The notes under the pieces are model-generated. The model did not search any database, was not told the origin of the DNA, and saw nothing but the letters and a program-made list of their open reading frames with translations. From positions 1 to 7,722 of the forward strand of contig JAJZLX010000422.1 of assembly GCA_021850555.1 (NCBI GenBank): DNA of 7,722 nt, written 5' to 3'. The position numbers and the translations under genes were made by a program. Numbering within the stretch: the first letter of the stretch is position 1; each line of letters opens with the position of its first letter. This document shows positions 1 to 6,561 of the stretch, one piece after another. Source of the DNA: Pseudomonadota bacterium. Its GTDB lineage: Bacteria; Pseudomonadota; Gammaproteobacteria; Steroidobacterales; Steroidobacteraceae.

Positions 1-524
1 GCGCGGCGCGCGCCCTGTCCCGCAGACGGCCCGCCCTGACGGGCCGATGGCAGACAGCTGGCAAGCGGGAGCACACTCCAGCGCGAGAGCATTTCGGCCG
101 AGACGAAGTAGGCGAGCGCATCCCGTGCCGGCAGCGCTGCAATGAGTGCAATCCTCAGCAGGAGCGATAATGCGACGGCGATCGCACCGTAACTGCCGAT
201 TCGGCTGTCTCGCATGATGGCGAGCACCCGATCGGCCGTCGCTCCGCCCCCGAAGCCGTCGGCGCTGTCGGCGAGTCCGTCTTCGTGAAGGGCGCCGGTG
301 ATGAGCACCAGGAATACCACAGAAGCGGTGGCCGCAGCGGTGGCTGCGAAGTGCGGACGAAGAGCGGCGTCGATACCCGCGGCCGCCAGTCCGAGCAGCG
401 CCCCGACCAAGGGGAAATAGGGTGCCGCCTGCGCGAGCGCCACCTCACCGAGCCACCGCTGCGGGAACGGAATGCGCGTGAGAAATTGAACTGCGCCGAG
501 GAATCCGCGAGTCAGGCGCCTCAT
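1..524 (-). CDS. cobS: Adenosylcobinamide-GDP ribazoletransferase (cobalamin synthase) CobS, 3' end cut by window edge
   Basis: CobS is an inner-membrane enzyme that joins adenosylcobinamide-GDP to alpha-ribazole (or its 5'-phosphate), the step that completes the nucleotide loop of cobalamin. I translated 174 residues from the ATG at 524; the frame stays open to the window edge. Family hallmarks are clear: FLTRIPFP near residues 14-21, YFPLVGALLG at 36-45, the acidic HEDGLADSADGFGGG at 80-94 (probable metal and substrate site), and RVLAIMRDSRIGSYG at 99-113. Hydrophobic stretches near 37-58, 61-79, 112-131 and 136-157 fit a multi-span membrane protein. CobS is usually about 245-260 residues, so roughly 70-85 C-terminal residues are missing off-window. 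The ATG overlaps the cobT stop as ATGA, implying translational coupling; upstream there is only a distant GGGGTGAG as a possible ribosome site. No alpha-ribazole phosphatase gene separates it from cobT. Pseudomonads call this gene cobV. Confidence 0.95.
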   Translation of the reverse strand, partial: MRRLTRGFLGAVQFLTRIPFPQRWLGEVALAQAAPYFPLVGALLGLAAAGIDAALRPHFAATAAATASVVFLVLITGALHEDGLADSADGFGGGATADRVLAIMRDSRIGSYGAIAVALSLLLRIALIAALPARDALAYFVSAEMLSRWSVLPLASCLPSARQGGPSAGQGARR

Positions 525-1606
525 GCGTTCGCTGTGCTCACCCCTGCCGATGCGAACGTCGCCATTTCCGTCAAAATGTGCATGGCCGAGGTGATAATCG
601 GCATCGCCAGCACAGCACCCGTGCCCTCGCCGAGGCGCATGCGTAGCTCCAGAATGGGTTTGATACCGATGTGGTGCAGCAGGTGAGCGTGCCCGGGCTC
701 CTCGGAGCGGTGGCCAGCAAGCAGATAATCGCGCACGGGCGGGGCGAGCGCGACGGCGAGCGCGGCGGCAGCCGTGGCGATGAAGCCGTCGACGACTATG
801 ATCTTGCGGTGACGCGCAGCGCCAAGAAAAAAACCCGTCATCGCCGCGATCTCAAGACCGCCTACGCAGCGGAGCGCCTCGAGCGGCGCGACCGTCTCGG
901 TGCGCCATAGGGGTACATGCTTGCTCAATGCCTCATCGATCACCTGTTGCTTGCTCTGACGCGCAGCCGAACTGATGCCGGTACCCGCCCCCGTGACCGC
1001 TTCGACCGGCTGGCGGGTAACAGCGGCGGCGAGGGCGCTGGCCGCGGTGGTATTGCCGATCCCCATCTCTCCGGCAGCCACCAGGCGCGCGTCCCGGCTG
1101 TGGGCGTCATGGGCGGCCTCCAGACCGACGTTCAGCGCATCGGCCAGCTCGCGCTGCGACATCGCTGGCTCGACGCGCAGGTTGCGGCTACCGCGGCGTA
1201 CCTTACGTTGCCACAACGCAGTGTGAGCGGGGAAATCGGCATTCACTCCAATGTCGATGATCGTCAGCTGCACGTCATGAAGCCGCGCGAGCACGTTGAT
1301 GGCCGCGCCGCCATGCAGAAAATTCTCGACCATCTGCGCAGTCACGGCGCTCGGGTAGGCACTCACCCCCTCCTGAGTCACACCATGGTCGGCGGCGAAC
1401 ACGTAAGCGGCCTTACGCAGTGGCAGCGACCAGTTGCCTTCAGCGATGGCATAGCACTGCGCGGCGATGGCTTCCAGCTGCCCGAGGCTGCCCGGCGGCT
1501 TGGTCAGCTGATCCAGCCGCTGATCGGCCTCGATCCGCAAACGCTCTGTCACGGGGCGGATGTGCGCCAGTGTTTCCTGCAACGACGCGGGAATGATATC
1601 GTTCAT
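521..1606 (-). CDS. cobT: Nicotinate-nucleotide--dimethylbenzimidazole phosphoribosyltransferase CobT
   Basis: CobT transfers ribose phosphate from nicotinate mononucleotide to 5,6-dimethylbenzimidazole, giving alpha-ribazole 5'-phosphate, the activated lower ligand of B12. The protein is 361 residues, close to the usual 340-360. Visible signatures: LTKPPGSLGQLE at 34-45, AADHGVTQEGVSAYPSAVT at 71-89 (substrate site), GEMGIGNTTAAS at 179-190, VVDGFIATAAAL at 271-282, and the C-terminal RLGEGTGA at 324-331, whose Glu327 matches the catalytic glutamate known from Salmonella CobT (Glu317). The ATG at 1606 was chosen because family similarity begins just after it and an AGAGAGGT ribosome site precedes it. 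The frame is open a further 122 codons upstream, but that extension runs across the gap and antisense-free cobU sequence and looks non-coding. cobT is the only gene here separated from its upstream neighbour by a real gap (151 nt from cobU). It overlaps cobS by ATGA. Its ligand is presumably supplied by BluB from the same cluster. Confidence 0.96.
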   Translation of the reverse strand: MNDIIPASLQETLAHIRPVTERLRIEADQRLDQLTKPPGSLGQLEAIAAQCYAIAEGNWSLPLRKAAYVFAADHGVTQEGVSAYPSAVTAQMVENFLHGGAAINVLARLHDVQLTIIDIGVNADFPAHTALWQRKVRRGSRNLRVEPAMSQRELADALNVGLEAAHDAHSRDARLVAAGEMGIGNTTAASALAAAVTRQPVEAVTGAGTGISSAARQSKQQVIDEALSKHVPLWRTETVAPLEALRCVGGLEIAAMTGFFLGAARHRKIIVVDGFIATAAAALAVALAPPVRDYLLAGHRSEEPGHAHLLHHIGIKPILELRMRLGEGTGAVLAMPIITSAMHILTEMATFASAGVSTANA

Positions 1607-1615
1607 GTCCAACGG

Positions 1616-1623
1616 ACCTCTCT
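1616..1623 (-). promoter_or_regulatory. Ribosome binding site of cobT
   Basis: Read on the minus strand, AGAGAGGT lies upstream of the cobT ATG, with its GAGG core 10 nt from the start codon. It is the best Shine-Dalgarno match in the cobU-cobT gap. It supports the ATG at 1606 over longer in-frame extensions and shows that cobT can start translation without coupling to cobU. Confidence 0.6.
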
Positions 1624-1650
1624 GATGAATACTATGGTTCCGGCCAGGCG

Positions 1651-1680
1651 GGCATGGCGCGGGCCCGGCTGCGGCATGCC
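1651..1680 (-). repeat. Imperfect inverted repeat in the cobU-cobT gap
   Basis: GGCATG and CATGCC face each other 18 nt apart (1651-1656 and 1675-1680). After one C/C mismatch three more pairs (CGC/GCG) continue inward, giving 9 of 10 pairs around a 10-nt loop. In the transcript this would form a strong hairpin about 45 nt before the cobT start. There is no U-run after it, so it does not look like an intrinsic terminator. It may be a leader structure or a protein site, or just a product of the high GC content. Confidence 0.35.
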
Positions 1681-1735
1681 GTCGAATCTCATCGGGATCG
1701 CCGCGCTCGTCCGCGCAGACTGAAGTCGACGGCGT

Positions 1736-1755
1736 GCAATGATCGAGCTCATTGC
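1736..1755 (-). repeat. Perfect 7-bp hairpin just after cobU
   Basis: In transcript orientation GCAATGA, a 6-nt loop GCTCGA and TCATTGC form a perfect 7-bp inverted repeat starting 2 nt after the cobU stop codon. The stem is relatively AT-rich for this DNA, so chance pairing is less expected than for GC-only repeats. No run of T follows it, arguing against a standard rho-independent terminator. It could protect an mRNA 3' end after processing, cause pausing between cobU and cobT, or be an operator for a separate cobT promoter; the sequence does not decide between these. I see no convincing -35/-10 pair in the gap. Confidence 0.45.
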
Positions 1756-1757
1756 GG

Positions 1758-2270
1758 CTATCCCTTGAGCTCCAAAGGCAACCCCGCGACCGTGAACGTG
1801 ACGCGATCGCAGAGCGTCGCCAGTGTCTGATGGAGTTCGCCGCTGGCGTCGAGGAAGCGGCGCGACAGCTCACCGAGCGGCACGACCCCAAGGCTCGTTT
1901 CGTTACTGACGAGAATGAGCATACCGCTGAGTTCCGCCACCGCATCGCAGAGACTGCGGCGCTCGTCGTCAAATCGCTCGGGTCTCAAGCACAGCAGGTT
2001 GGTGAGCCAGAGCGTCAGGCACTCGACCAGCAGGCACCGATCGGGCGAGGCGTTGCCGAGCAGTACGCGACCGAGTGCGAAGGGTTCCTCGACCGTGACC
2101 CATTCTGGTGGGCGGCGGGCGCGGTGTTGCCTGATCCGCGCGTGCATCTCGGCATCATCCGCGGGAATCGCGGTGGCGACATACAGCACTGGGCGGCCGC
2201 TCGCGCGGGCGCGCTGCTCCGCCAGCCGGCTCTTGCCCGAGCGCACTCCGCCGAGAATCAGCTGCTTCAT
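1758..2270 (-). CDS. cobU: Bifunctional adenosylcobinamide kinase / adenosylcobinamide-phosphate guanylyltransferase CobU
   Basis: CobU is a cytoplasmic enzyme that phosphorylates adenosylcobinamide and then transfers GMP from GTP to give adenosylcobinamide-GDP, the substrate of CobS. The protein has 170 residues, typical for the family. Visible motifs: P-loop GGVRSGKS at 7-14; HRARRPPEW at 49-57, where His49 matches the histidine that carries GMP in Salmonella CobU (His46); [12 protein letters not shown] at 82-93; and [10 protein letters not shown] at 122-131, in place of the more common NETG/NEVG plus LG. The ending [31 protein letters not shown] tail (144-170, key elements LHQ and TVAGLP) resembles the Pseudomonas CobP/CobU type. 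The ATG at 2270 overlaps the cobQ stop as ATGA and places the P-loop at the N-terminus as expected; an AAGGA lies 10 nt upstream. The gene ends in TAG, whereas its neighbours end in TGA. Pseudomonads call it cobP. Confidence 0.96.
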   Translation of the reverse strand: MKQLILGGVRSGKSRLAEQRARASGRPVLYVATAIPADDAEMHARIRQHRARRPPEWVTVEEPFALGRVLLGNASPDRCLLVECLTLWLTNLLCLRPERFDDERRSLCDAVAELSGMLILVSNETSLGVVPLGELSRRFLDASGELHQTLATLCDRVTFTVAGLPLELKG

Positions 2271-3769
2271 CGGGGGGTTGTCCTTTGCGGCCGGCTCCCT
2301 ATTTCGCCGGGCTCGATGCAGCCGAGCAGCAGCCTCAGGCGCAGGGAACTCTCCACGGCATCCGCCAGGTCCTCGAGCGCACGCTCGCGTCGCAGACGAT
2401 GATCGAGCGCAATGGGCGCGGGGAGCCCGGCCCAGGTGAGCAATGCGCTGCACGCGGCCGGCTCTTCGAACAACCCGTGCACATACGTGCCTAGGACCTG
2501 TCCGTCCGCCGAGATCGCCCCGTCCACTCGTCCGTCCTCGAGCTCGATCAGCGGGCGGGCGAGCCCCGCACCGGTGCTGCGGCCCATGTGGATTTCGTAG
2601 CCGCGGACCGAGGCGGACGTCAGCGTCAGACGGCCGCTGACATTGCGCAGCTGCTTGTCTCTTTCCAGGGTGGTGTGCAGATCGAGCCAGCCGAAGCCCT
2701 GAACGGTCCCCGCGTATCCCTCGACTCCATGCGGATCGGCGATCGTCTCGCCGAGGATCTGCAAGCCGCCACAGATGCCGATCAGCCGGCCGCCGTAGCG
2801 CAGGTGACGTGCGAGGTGTTCGCCCCAGCCACGCTCGCGCAGCCAGGCGAGATCGGCGCAGACGGACTTCGAGCCGGGCAGGATGATGAGATCGGCGCCC
2901 GGCACATCGAGCGGGTCCACGGTGTAGCGGAAGTCGATCTGCGGGTGCTGGCGCAGCGGATCGAAATCGGTGTGGTTGGAGATTCGCGGCGTGACCGGCA
3001 CGACCACGCGCAGCCGCTTCGCCTGCGCAGCCTGTGATTCCGGCTCGCGGCGGATGCCGTCCTCGGCGTCGAGGTGGAGGTTCTCGAGGTACGGCAGCAC
3101 GCCGAAGACCGGCTTGCCGGTGCGCGTCTCGAGCCACTCGAGCCCGGGATCGAGCAGTGCCCGATCGCCACGGAACCGATTGATCACGAAGCCGGTGACG
3201 CGCACACGCTCGGACTGGCTGAGCAGCGCCAGCGTGCCGACCAGCTGCGCGAACACCCCTCCGCGGTCGATGTCCGCGATCAGCGCCACGGGGCAATCGA
3301 TGGCTTCGGCGAATCCCATGTTGGCGATATCGTTGGCGCGCAGGTTGATTTCGGCCGGGGAGCCCGCGCCTTCCACCAGGATCAGCTCGTAGGCAGAGGC
3401 CAGGCGGTGGTAGGAGTCGAGCACGGCCTGGCGCGCGATCCGCTTGTATTCGTGGTAGCCGGCCGCATCGAGCGCGCCGATCGGCCGGCCCTGAATGATC
3501 ACCTGTGCCCCACGGTCGCTTTCCGGCTTGAGCAGCACCGGATTCATGTCCGTCGTCGGGGCGATGCCCGCCGCCTGGGCCTGCAGCGCCTGGGCGCGAC
3601 CGATCTCGCCGCCATCGCTCGCCACCGCGCTGTTCAGCGACATGTTCTGCGGCTTGAAGGGCGCGACGCGCACGCCCCGGCGTCGCAGCACGCGGCACAG
3701 ACCCGCGACCAGCGTGCTCTTGCCCGCATCGGAGCTTGTGCCCTGGATCATGAGTGCGCGGGCGGTCAT
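2267..3769 (-). CDS. cobQ: Cobyric acid synthase CobQ (CbiP), glutamine-hydrolysing
   Basis: CobQ uses glutamine and ATP to amidate the b, d, e and g carboxylates of adenosylcobyrinic acid a,c-diamide, giving adenosylcobyric acid. It has 500 residues, the normal size. The N-terminal dethiobiotin-synthetase-like ATPase domain (about 1-230) carries the nucleotide loop [11 protein letters not shown] at 9-19, [10 protein letters not shown] at 38-47, [12 protein letters not shown] at 132-143 and [11 protein letters not shown] at 165-175. The C-terminal class I glutamine amidotransferase domain (about 255-450) has LPGSKSV at 297-303, the nucleophile Cys333 in [18 protein letters not shown] at 392-398 and the catalytic His431 in GTYVHGLF. 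The ATG at 3769 overlaps the cobD stop (ATGA), has AGGAG 8 nt upstream, and leaves the usual short lead before the ATP loop. Both active centres look intact. The C-terminal tail (about 484-500) is charged and poorly conserved. Confidence 0.97.
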   Translation of the reverse strand: MTARALMIQGTSSDAGKSTLVAGLCRVLRRRGVRVAPFKPQNMSLNSAVASDGGEIGRAQALQAQAAGIAPTTDMNPVLLKPESDRGAQVIIQGRPIGALDAAGYHEYKRIARQAVLDSYHRLASAYELILVEGAGSPAEINLRANDIANMGFAEAIDCPVALIADIDRGGVFAQLVGTLALLSQSERVRVTGFVINRFRGDRALLDPGLEWLETRTGKPVFGVLPYLENLHLDAEDGIRREPESQAAQAKRLRVVVPVTPRISNHTDFDPLRQHPQIDFRYTVDPLDVPGADLIILPGSKSVCADLAWLRERGWGEHLARHLRYGGRLIGICGGLQILGETIADPHGVEGYAGTVQGFGWLDLHTTLERDKQLRNVSGRLTLTSASVRGYEIHMGRSTGAGLARPLIELEDGRVDGAISADGQVLGTYVHGLFEEPAACSALLTWAGLPAPIALDHRLRRERALEDLADAVESSLRLRLLLGCIEPGEIGSRPQRTTPR

Positions 3770-4758
3770 GACCGGTGCTCCTGATACGCCACGAGTGCGC
3801 GCTCGAGGCGCGCCCACTCGGCATCGTGAGCGGGTAGGCCGAAACGCAAGCCGCGCGGTGCATCGAACAGGCGAGTGAGGATGCCCTCGCGCGCCAGAGC
3901 GTCATGAATTTCGGCGGCGGCCGGTGTAGGTACCCATTGAAACAGGCTGCAGCCGCCTGCGGGGGGGAACCCGCAGCCCTGTAGGAGTGCGGTGAGGCGC
4001 GCGCACTGCGCGTGAAGTCGTGCGCGCATGGCGCTGTGCCAGGACCGGTCGGCGAGTGCGTGTTGCGCGATGAGGCGGGACGGGCCGGAGATGGTCCAGG
4101 GTCCCAGGCGTTCGGCAAGCGCGTCGAGGAACCCTTGGGTAGCCAGCACGAACCCGACGCGCGCGCCCGCGAGCCCGAAGAACTTACCGAGTGAACGCAG
4201 CACAATGAGCCCCTCACGCTGGGTGCAAGAGACGATGGAGTCAGACGGGTCCGCATCGGCGAAGGCTTCGTCGACGACCAGCCAGCCCCCACGGGCGGTC
4301 AGGCGCGTATGCCACTGAAGGAGCTGAACGCGCGAAATGCGCTCTCCGGTTGGGTTGTTCGGATTGACGAGCACCAGCACATCGAGCAAGTCCGCGGCGG
4401 AGGGGCACTCGGCGAGCGTGACCGGCGCGACTTCGTGTCCCGCCTCGCGCCAGCGCAATGCATGCTCGGCGTAGCTCGGGGCGAGCACACCCACCGTCCC
4501 GGGCGCGCGCAGTTGCGGCAGATGCATGATCGCGGCCTGTGAGCCGGCGATCGGCAGGACCTGAGGCACACCGAAATAGCTCTGTGCCGCCTCGAGAAGT
4601 CCGTCATCATCCTCTGGCAGGCGGGCCCAGGCCGAGCGGGGCACATCGATGCCGCACCATGACGTCGGATTGATTCCAGTCGACAAGTCGAGCCACTGCT
4701 CGAGCGTCATGCCGTAGCGCTGCGCCGCGCGGCGTATCCTTCCTCCATGTTCAAGCAT
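3766..4758 (-). CDS. cobD: Threonine-phosphate decarboxylase CobD (named CobC in pseudomonads)
   Basis: This PLP enzyme decarboxylates L-threonine O-3-phosphate to (R)-1-amino-2-propanol O-2-phosphate, the linker that CbiB attaches to cobyric acid. The protein has 330 residues and the fold-type I aminotransferase layout: start [11 protein letters not shown] typical of the family, LDLSTGINP at 23-31, PIAGSQAAI at 69-77, the VNPNNPTG substrate/cofactor motif at 131-138, VVDEAFAD at 161-168 with the PLP-pyridine aspartate Asp163, the Schiff-base lysine Lys192 in [14 protein letters not shown], and the C-terminal arginine Arg305 in RGLRFGLP. The ATG at 4758 overlaps the end of cbiB by 8 nt in another frame, the only junction here that is neither a 4-nt overlap nor a gap; a weak GGTGG precedes it. 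The family is related to histidinol-phosphate aminotransferase, but the N-terminus and B12 context favour CobD. No threonine kinase (PduX-like) is in the window. Confidence 0.94.
   Translation of the reverse strand: MLEHGGRIRRAAQRYGMTLEQWLDLSTGINPTSWCGIDVPRSAWARLPEDDDGLLEAAQSYFGVPQVLPIAGSQAAIMHLPQLRAPGTVGVLAPSYAEHALRWREAGHEVAPVTLAECPSAADLLDVLVLVNPNNPTGERISRVQLLQWHTRLTARGGWLVVDEAFADADPSDSIVSCTQREGLIVLRSLGKFFGLAGARVGFVLATQGFLDALAERLGPWTISGPSRLIAQHALADRSWHSAMRARLHAQCARLTALLQGCGFPPAGGCSLFQWVPTPAAAEIHDALAREGILTRLFDAPRGLRFGLPAHDAEWARLERALVAYQEHRS
3778..3782 (-). promoter_or_regulatory. Ribosome binding site of cobQ
   Basis: AGGAG on the minus strand lies 8 nt before the cobQ ATG, inside the end of cobD. 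It selects the ATG at 3769 over an in-frame ATG 16 codons upstream, which would place extra basic residues before the conserved N-terminus. Confidence 0.6.
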
Positions 4759-5692
4759 TGAGCCACCGCCAGAGTCCGATGAGTGCCACGACACCGATCC
4801 ACAGCAGCAACGCGCGCAGAACGAGACGTCGGGCGCGGGAAATATCGCCGATATCGGCTGGCCGTCCCTCGCCCAGGGTGGACCGTTCGTGCCAGCGTCC
4901 GTGGTAGAAGGCCCCGCCGCCCAGGCGGACCTGCAATGCGCCGGCACCGGAAGCCATCACCGGACCGGCGTTGGGACTGTCCCATGCCGGGGCCTGGAGC
5001 CTCCAGCAGCGCAGCGCGGCCCCAGCGTGACCTACCACCACATAGCTGAGCGCAGTCAGGCGTGCGGGCAGGAAATTCACCAGGTCATCGAGTCGGGCCG
5101 CCGCCCACCCGAACTGACGATAACGGTCGGTCCGGTATCCCCACATCGCATCCAGCGTATTGATGAGTCGGTAGGCCAGTGCCCCCGGGACTCCGGTCAG
5201 GAGGAACCAGAACAGCGCACCGAATAGCGCATCATTGCCGTTTTCGAGCAACGACTCCACGGTCGCGCCAGCGATCCGGTGGGCATCCATGTCCGAGGTA
5301 TCGCGGCTCACGATCGCCCCAACGCGGCGACGGGCGTCGGCTAGATCGCCGCGGTGCAGCGCACGTTCGACTGCAATAGCATGCTCATGCAAGCTCCGGT
5401 GGCCGATGACGAGATAGAGAAACCCGATAGCGAGCAGTGGAGCGATGCGGGAGTATTGATCAAGCGTCCAGAGCGCGAGTACGGGGGGCGCCACGGCCGT
5501 CAGCACTGCAATCACACCGCCAAGATGCGCGTGCGCTGCCGCGTTTGCACCGGGGCCGCGGATGGCGCGGGGATTCAGCCATCCCTCCAGGCGTTGTGCG
5601 AGCGCCCCAAAACCAACCAGCGGGTGCCAGTGATGGGGCTCGCCAAGCAGTCCATCGAGCAGTGCCGCGGCGATGATCTCGAACGCTGTCAT
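4751..5692 (-). CDS. cbiB: Adenosylcobinamide-phosphate synthase CbiB
   Basis: CbiB is an integral membrane enzyme that condenses adenosylcobyric acid with aminopropanol phosphate from CobD to give adenosylcobinamide phosphate. The protein has 313 residues, standard length. Conserved parts: LLDGLLGEPHHWHPLVGFG at 11-29, IVSRDTSDMD at 127-136, ATVESLLENGNDALFGALFW at 143-162, LINTLDAMWGYR at 176-187, ARLDDLVNFLPARLTA at 199-214 and SPNAGPVMASGAGAL at 239-253. Hydrophobic spans lie near 1-15, 56-76, 84-97, 155-176, 206-226 and 289-311. The ATG at 5692 overlaps the stop of the BtuF-like gene as ATGA and puts the conserved DGLLGEP motif 12 residues in, as usual. A GAGG 4 nt before the ATG is the probable ribosome site and sits within a 6-bp GNRA hairpin. 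Pseudomonads call this gene cobD, which should not be confused with the decarboxylase downstream. Confidence 0.96.
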   Translation of the reverse strand: MTAFEIIAAALLDGLLGEPHHWHPLVGFGALAQRLEGWLNPRAIRGPGANAAAHAHLGGVIAVLTAVAPPVLALWTLDQYSRIAPLLAIGFLYLVIGHRSLHEHAIAVERALHRGDLADARRRVGAIVSRDTSDMDAHRIAGATVESLLENGNDALFGALFWFLLTGVPGALAYRLINTLDAMWGYRTDRYRQFGWAAARLDDLVNFLPARLTALSYVVVGHAGAALRCWRLQAPAWDSPNAGPVMASGAGALQVRLGGGAFYHGRWHERSTLGEGRPADIGDISRARRLVLRALLLWIGVVALIGLWRWLNA

Positions 5693-6561
5693 GGCGCCTC
5701 GCGGCGCCCAGAGGAATCGGCAGAATCGGCGAGCTCCATTTCCGTTGCCGCCGCGCTCGGTTGAGCCATCTCCTGGGCGCACTGCGTGATGATCTCGCGT
5801 AGCTGGCGCAACCCATCGCTCAACGCGGCAGGACCCGGCTGCAGGATGTCGCAGGACTTGACCTCGAACAGCCGCCCGTGACGCACCGCTGGGATATCCC
5901 GCCACCCGGGGCGCTCGAGCACGCGGCGGCGATTGAACTTCTTGCCGCACCATGAGGCGATCAGCACATCCGGTGCACGTCGAACCACCTCGCGCGGATC
6001 GGCGATGACGCGGTCCTTGGCACCCGGTCGTACGGAAAGTTCCGGGAAACAGTCCTCGCCGCCGACGATCCCGATGAGCTCCGCAGTCCATCGTATGCCG
6101 CTGATCAGCGGCTCGTCCCATTCCTCGAAGTACACGCGCGGCCGGCAGGGCAGCGCGAGCGCGGCGCGGCGGGCCGCCTCGAGTCCGCCGCGCAACTTGT
6201 CGATCAGTGCCTGCGCACGCGCGTGCGCCCCGACGATCCTGCCGAGCAAGTCGATGAAATCGAGGATCTCCTCGATGCTGCGCTGGTTGAAAATGTGCAC
6301 CTGCAGACCCGCACGGACCAGCTCGGTGGCGATGTCGGCCTGCAGATTGGAGAATCCGAGCACGAGGTCCGGCTGGAGCTCCACGATGCGCTCGATCTTG
6401 GCGCTCGTGAATCCGGAAACCTTCGGTTTCTCACGGCGCGCTCGCGCCGGCCGCATCGTGAACCCGGAGATGCCGGCGATACGATCGTCCTCGCCCAGGA
6501 GATAAAGGGTTTCCGTGGCCTCTGCGCTCAGGCAGACGATGCGGCGCGGCCCCGGGCTCAT
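5689..6561 (-). CDS. BtuF-like cobalamin/corrinoid-binding protein without a visible signal peptide
   Basis: This 290-residue protein belongs to the helical-backbone substrate-binding family (BtuF/FhuD type, COG0614), whose members normally bind B12 or siderophores in the periplasm for an ABC importer. The N-lobe has RIVCLSAEATETLYLLGEDDRIAG at its core (about 7-30, short hydrophobic strand then helix), ISGFT at 31-35, KIERIVELQPDLVLGF at 55-70 and a long backbone helix near 95-136. The C-lobe has FEEWDEPLISGIRW at 145-158, GGEDCFPEL at 168-176, IASWCGKKF at 201-209 and KSCDILQPGPAALSDG at 235-250. Conserved sequence starts at residue 7 and no hydrophobic leader or lipobox cysteine precedes it, so it is predicted cytoplasmic. 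The ATG at 6561 overlaps the bluB stop (ATGA) and has GGAGGA 6 nt upstream. The frame is open 39 codons further up, but that stretch is arginine-rich and overlaps bluB. The last 25 residues look disordered. No permease or ATPase gene adjoins it. Its exact role is unknown. Confidence 0.85.
   Translation of the reverse strand: MSPGPRRIVCLSAEATETLYLLGEDDRIAGISGFTMRPARARREKPKVSGFTSAKIERIVELQPDLVLGFSNLQADIATELVRAGLQVHIFNQRSIEEILDFIDLLGRIVGAHARAQALIDKLRGGLEAARRAALALPCRPRVYFEEWDEPLISGIRWTAELIGIVGGEDCFPELSVRPGAKDRVIADPREVVRRAPDVLIASWCGKKFNRRRVLERPGWRDIPAVRHGRLFEVKSCDILQPGPAALSDGLRQLREIITQCAQEMAQPSAAATEMELADSADSSGRREAP
5693..5708 (-). promoter_or_regulatory. GNRA-tetraloop hairpin abutting the cbiB start codon
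   Basis: In the transcript GGCGCC-GCGA-GGCGCC forms a 6-bp all-GC stem closed by a GCGA (GNRA-class) tetraloop, and the cbiB AUG follows with no spacer. The likely cbiB ribosome site GAGG spans the loop and the 3' arm, so the stem would hide it. The same bases encode the last residues of the BtuF-like protein (RREAP), so a ribosome finishing that gene would melt the hairpin. This would couple cbiB translation to it. The structure is seen in sequence; the function is inferred. Confidence 0.5.

Noticed and set aside
917..1723. Plus-strand open frame of 268 codons
   Set aside because: It lies antisense to cobT, which has strong family motifs, and runs on through the gap. Its translation shows no recognisable motif and is arginine/histidine-rich, typical of antisense frames in high-GC DNA.
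1736..1755. Rho-independent terminator after cobU
   Set aside because: The 7-bp stem is not GC-rich and is not followed by a T-run on the transcribed strand, so it fails the usual criteria.
1607..1757. Cobalamin riboswitch or sigma-70 promoter in the cobU-cobT gap
   Set aside because: I could not find the conserved B12-box or the riboswitch core elements, nor a -35/-10 pair with proper spacing. The hairpins alone do not justify either call.
3074..3784. Plus-strand open frame of 236 codons
   Set aside because: Antisense to cobQ, in which both catalytic domains are intact; no domain or ribosome site supports it.
1758..4292. Minus-strand open frame of 844 codons suggesting a large fusion protein
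   Set aside because: Only the last 170 residues (CobU) are meaningful. The upstream part is an out-of-frame reading of cobD and cobQ, rich in Arg/Ala/Pro, left open by GC bias.
5693..6121. Possible N-terminal extension of CbiB by 143 residues
   Set aside because: The extension is out-of-frame BtuF-like coding sequence without motifs; CbiB of normal length starts at the ATGA overlap.
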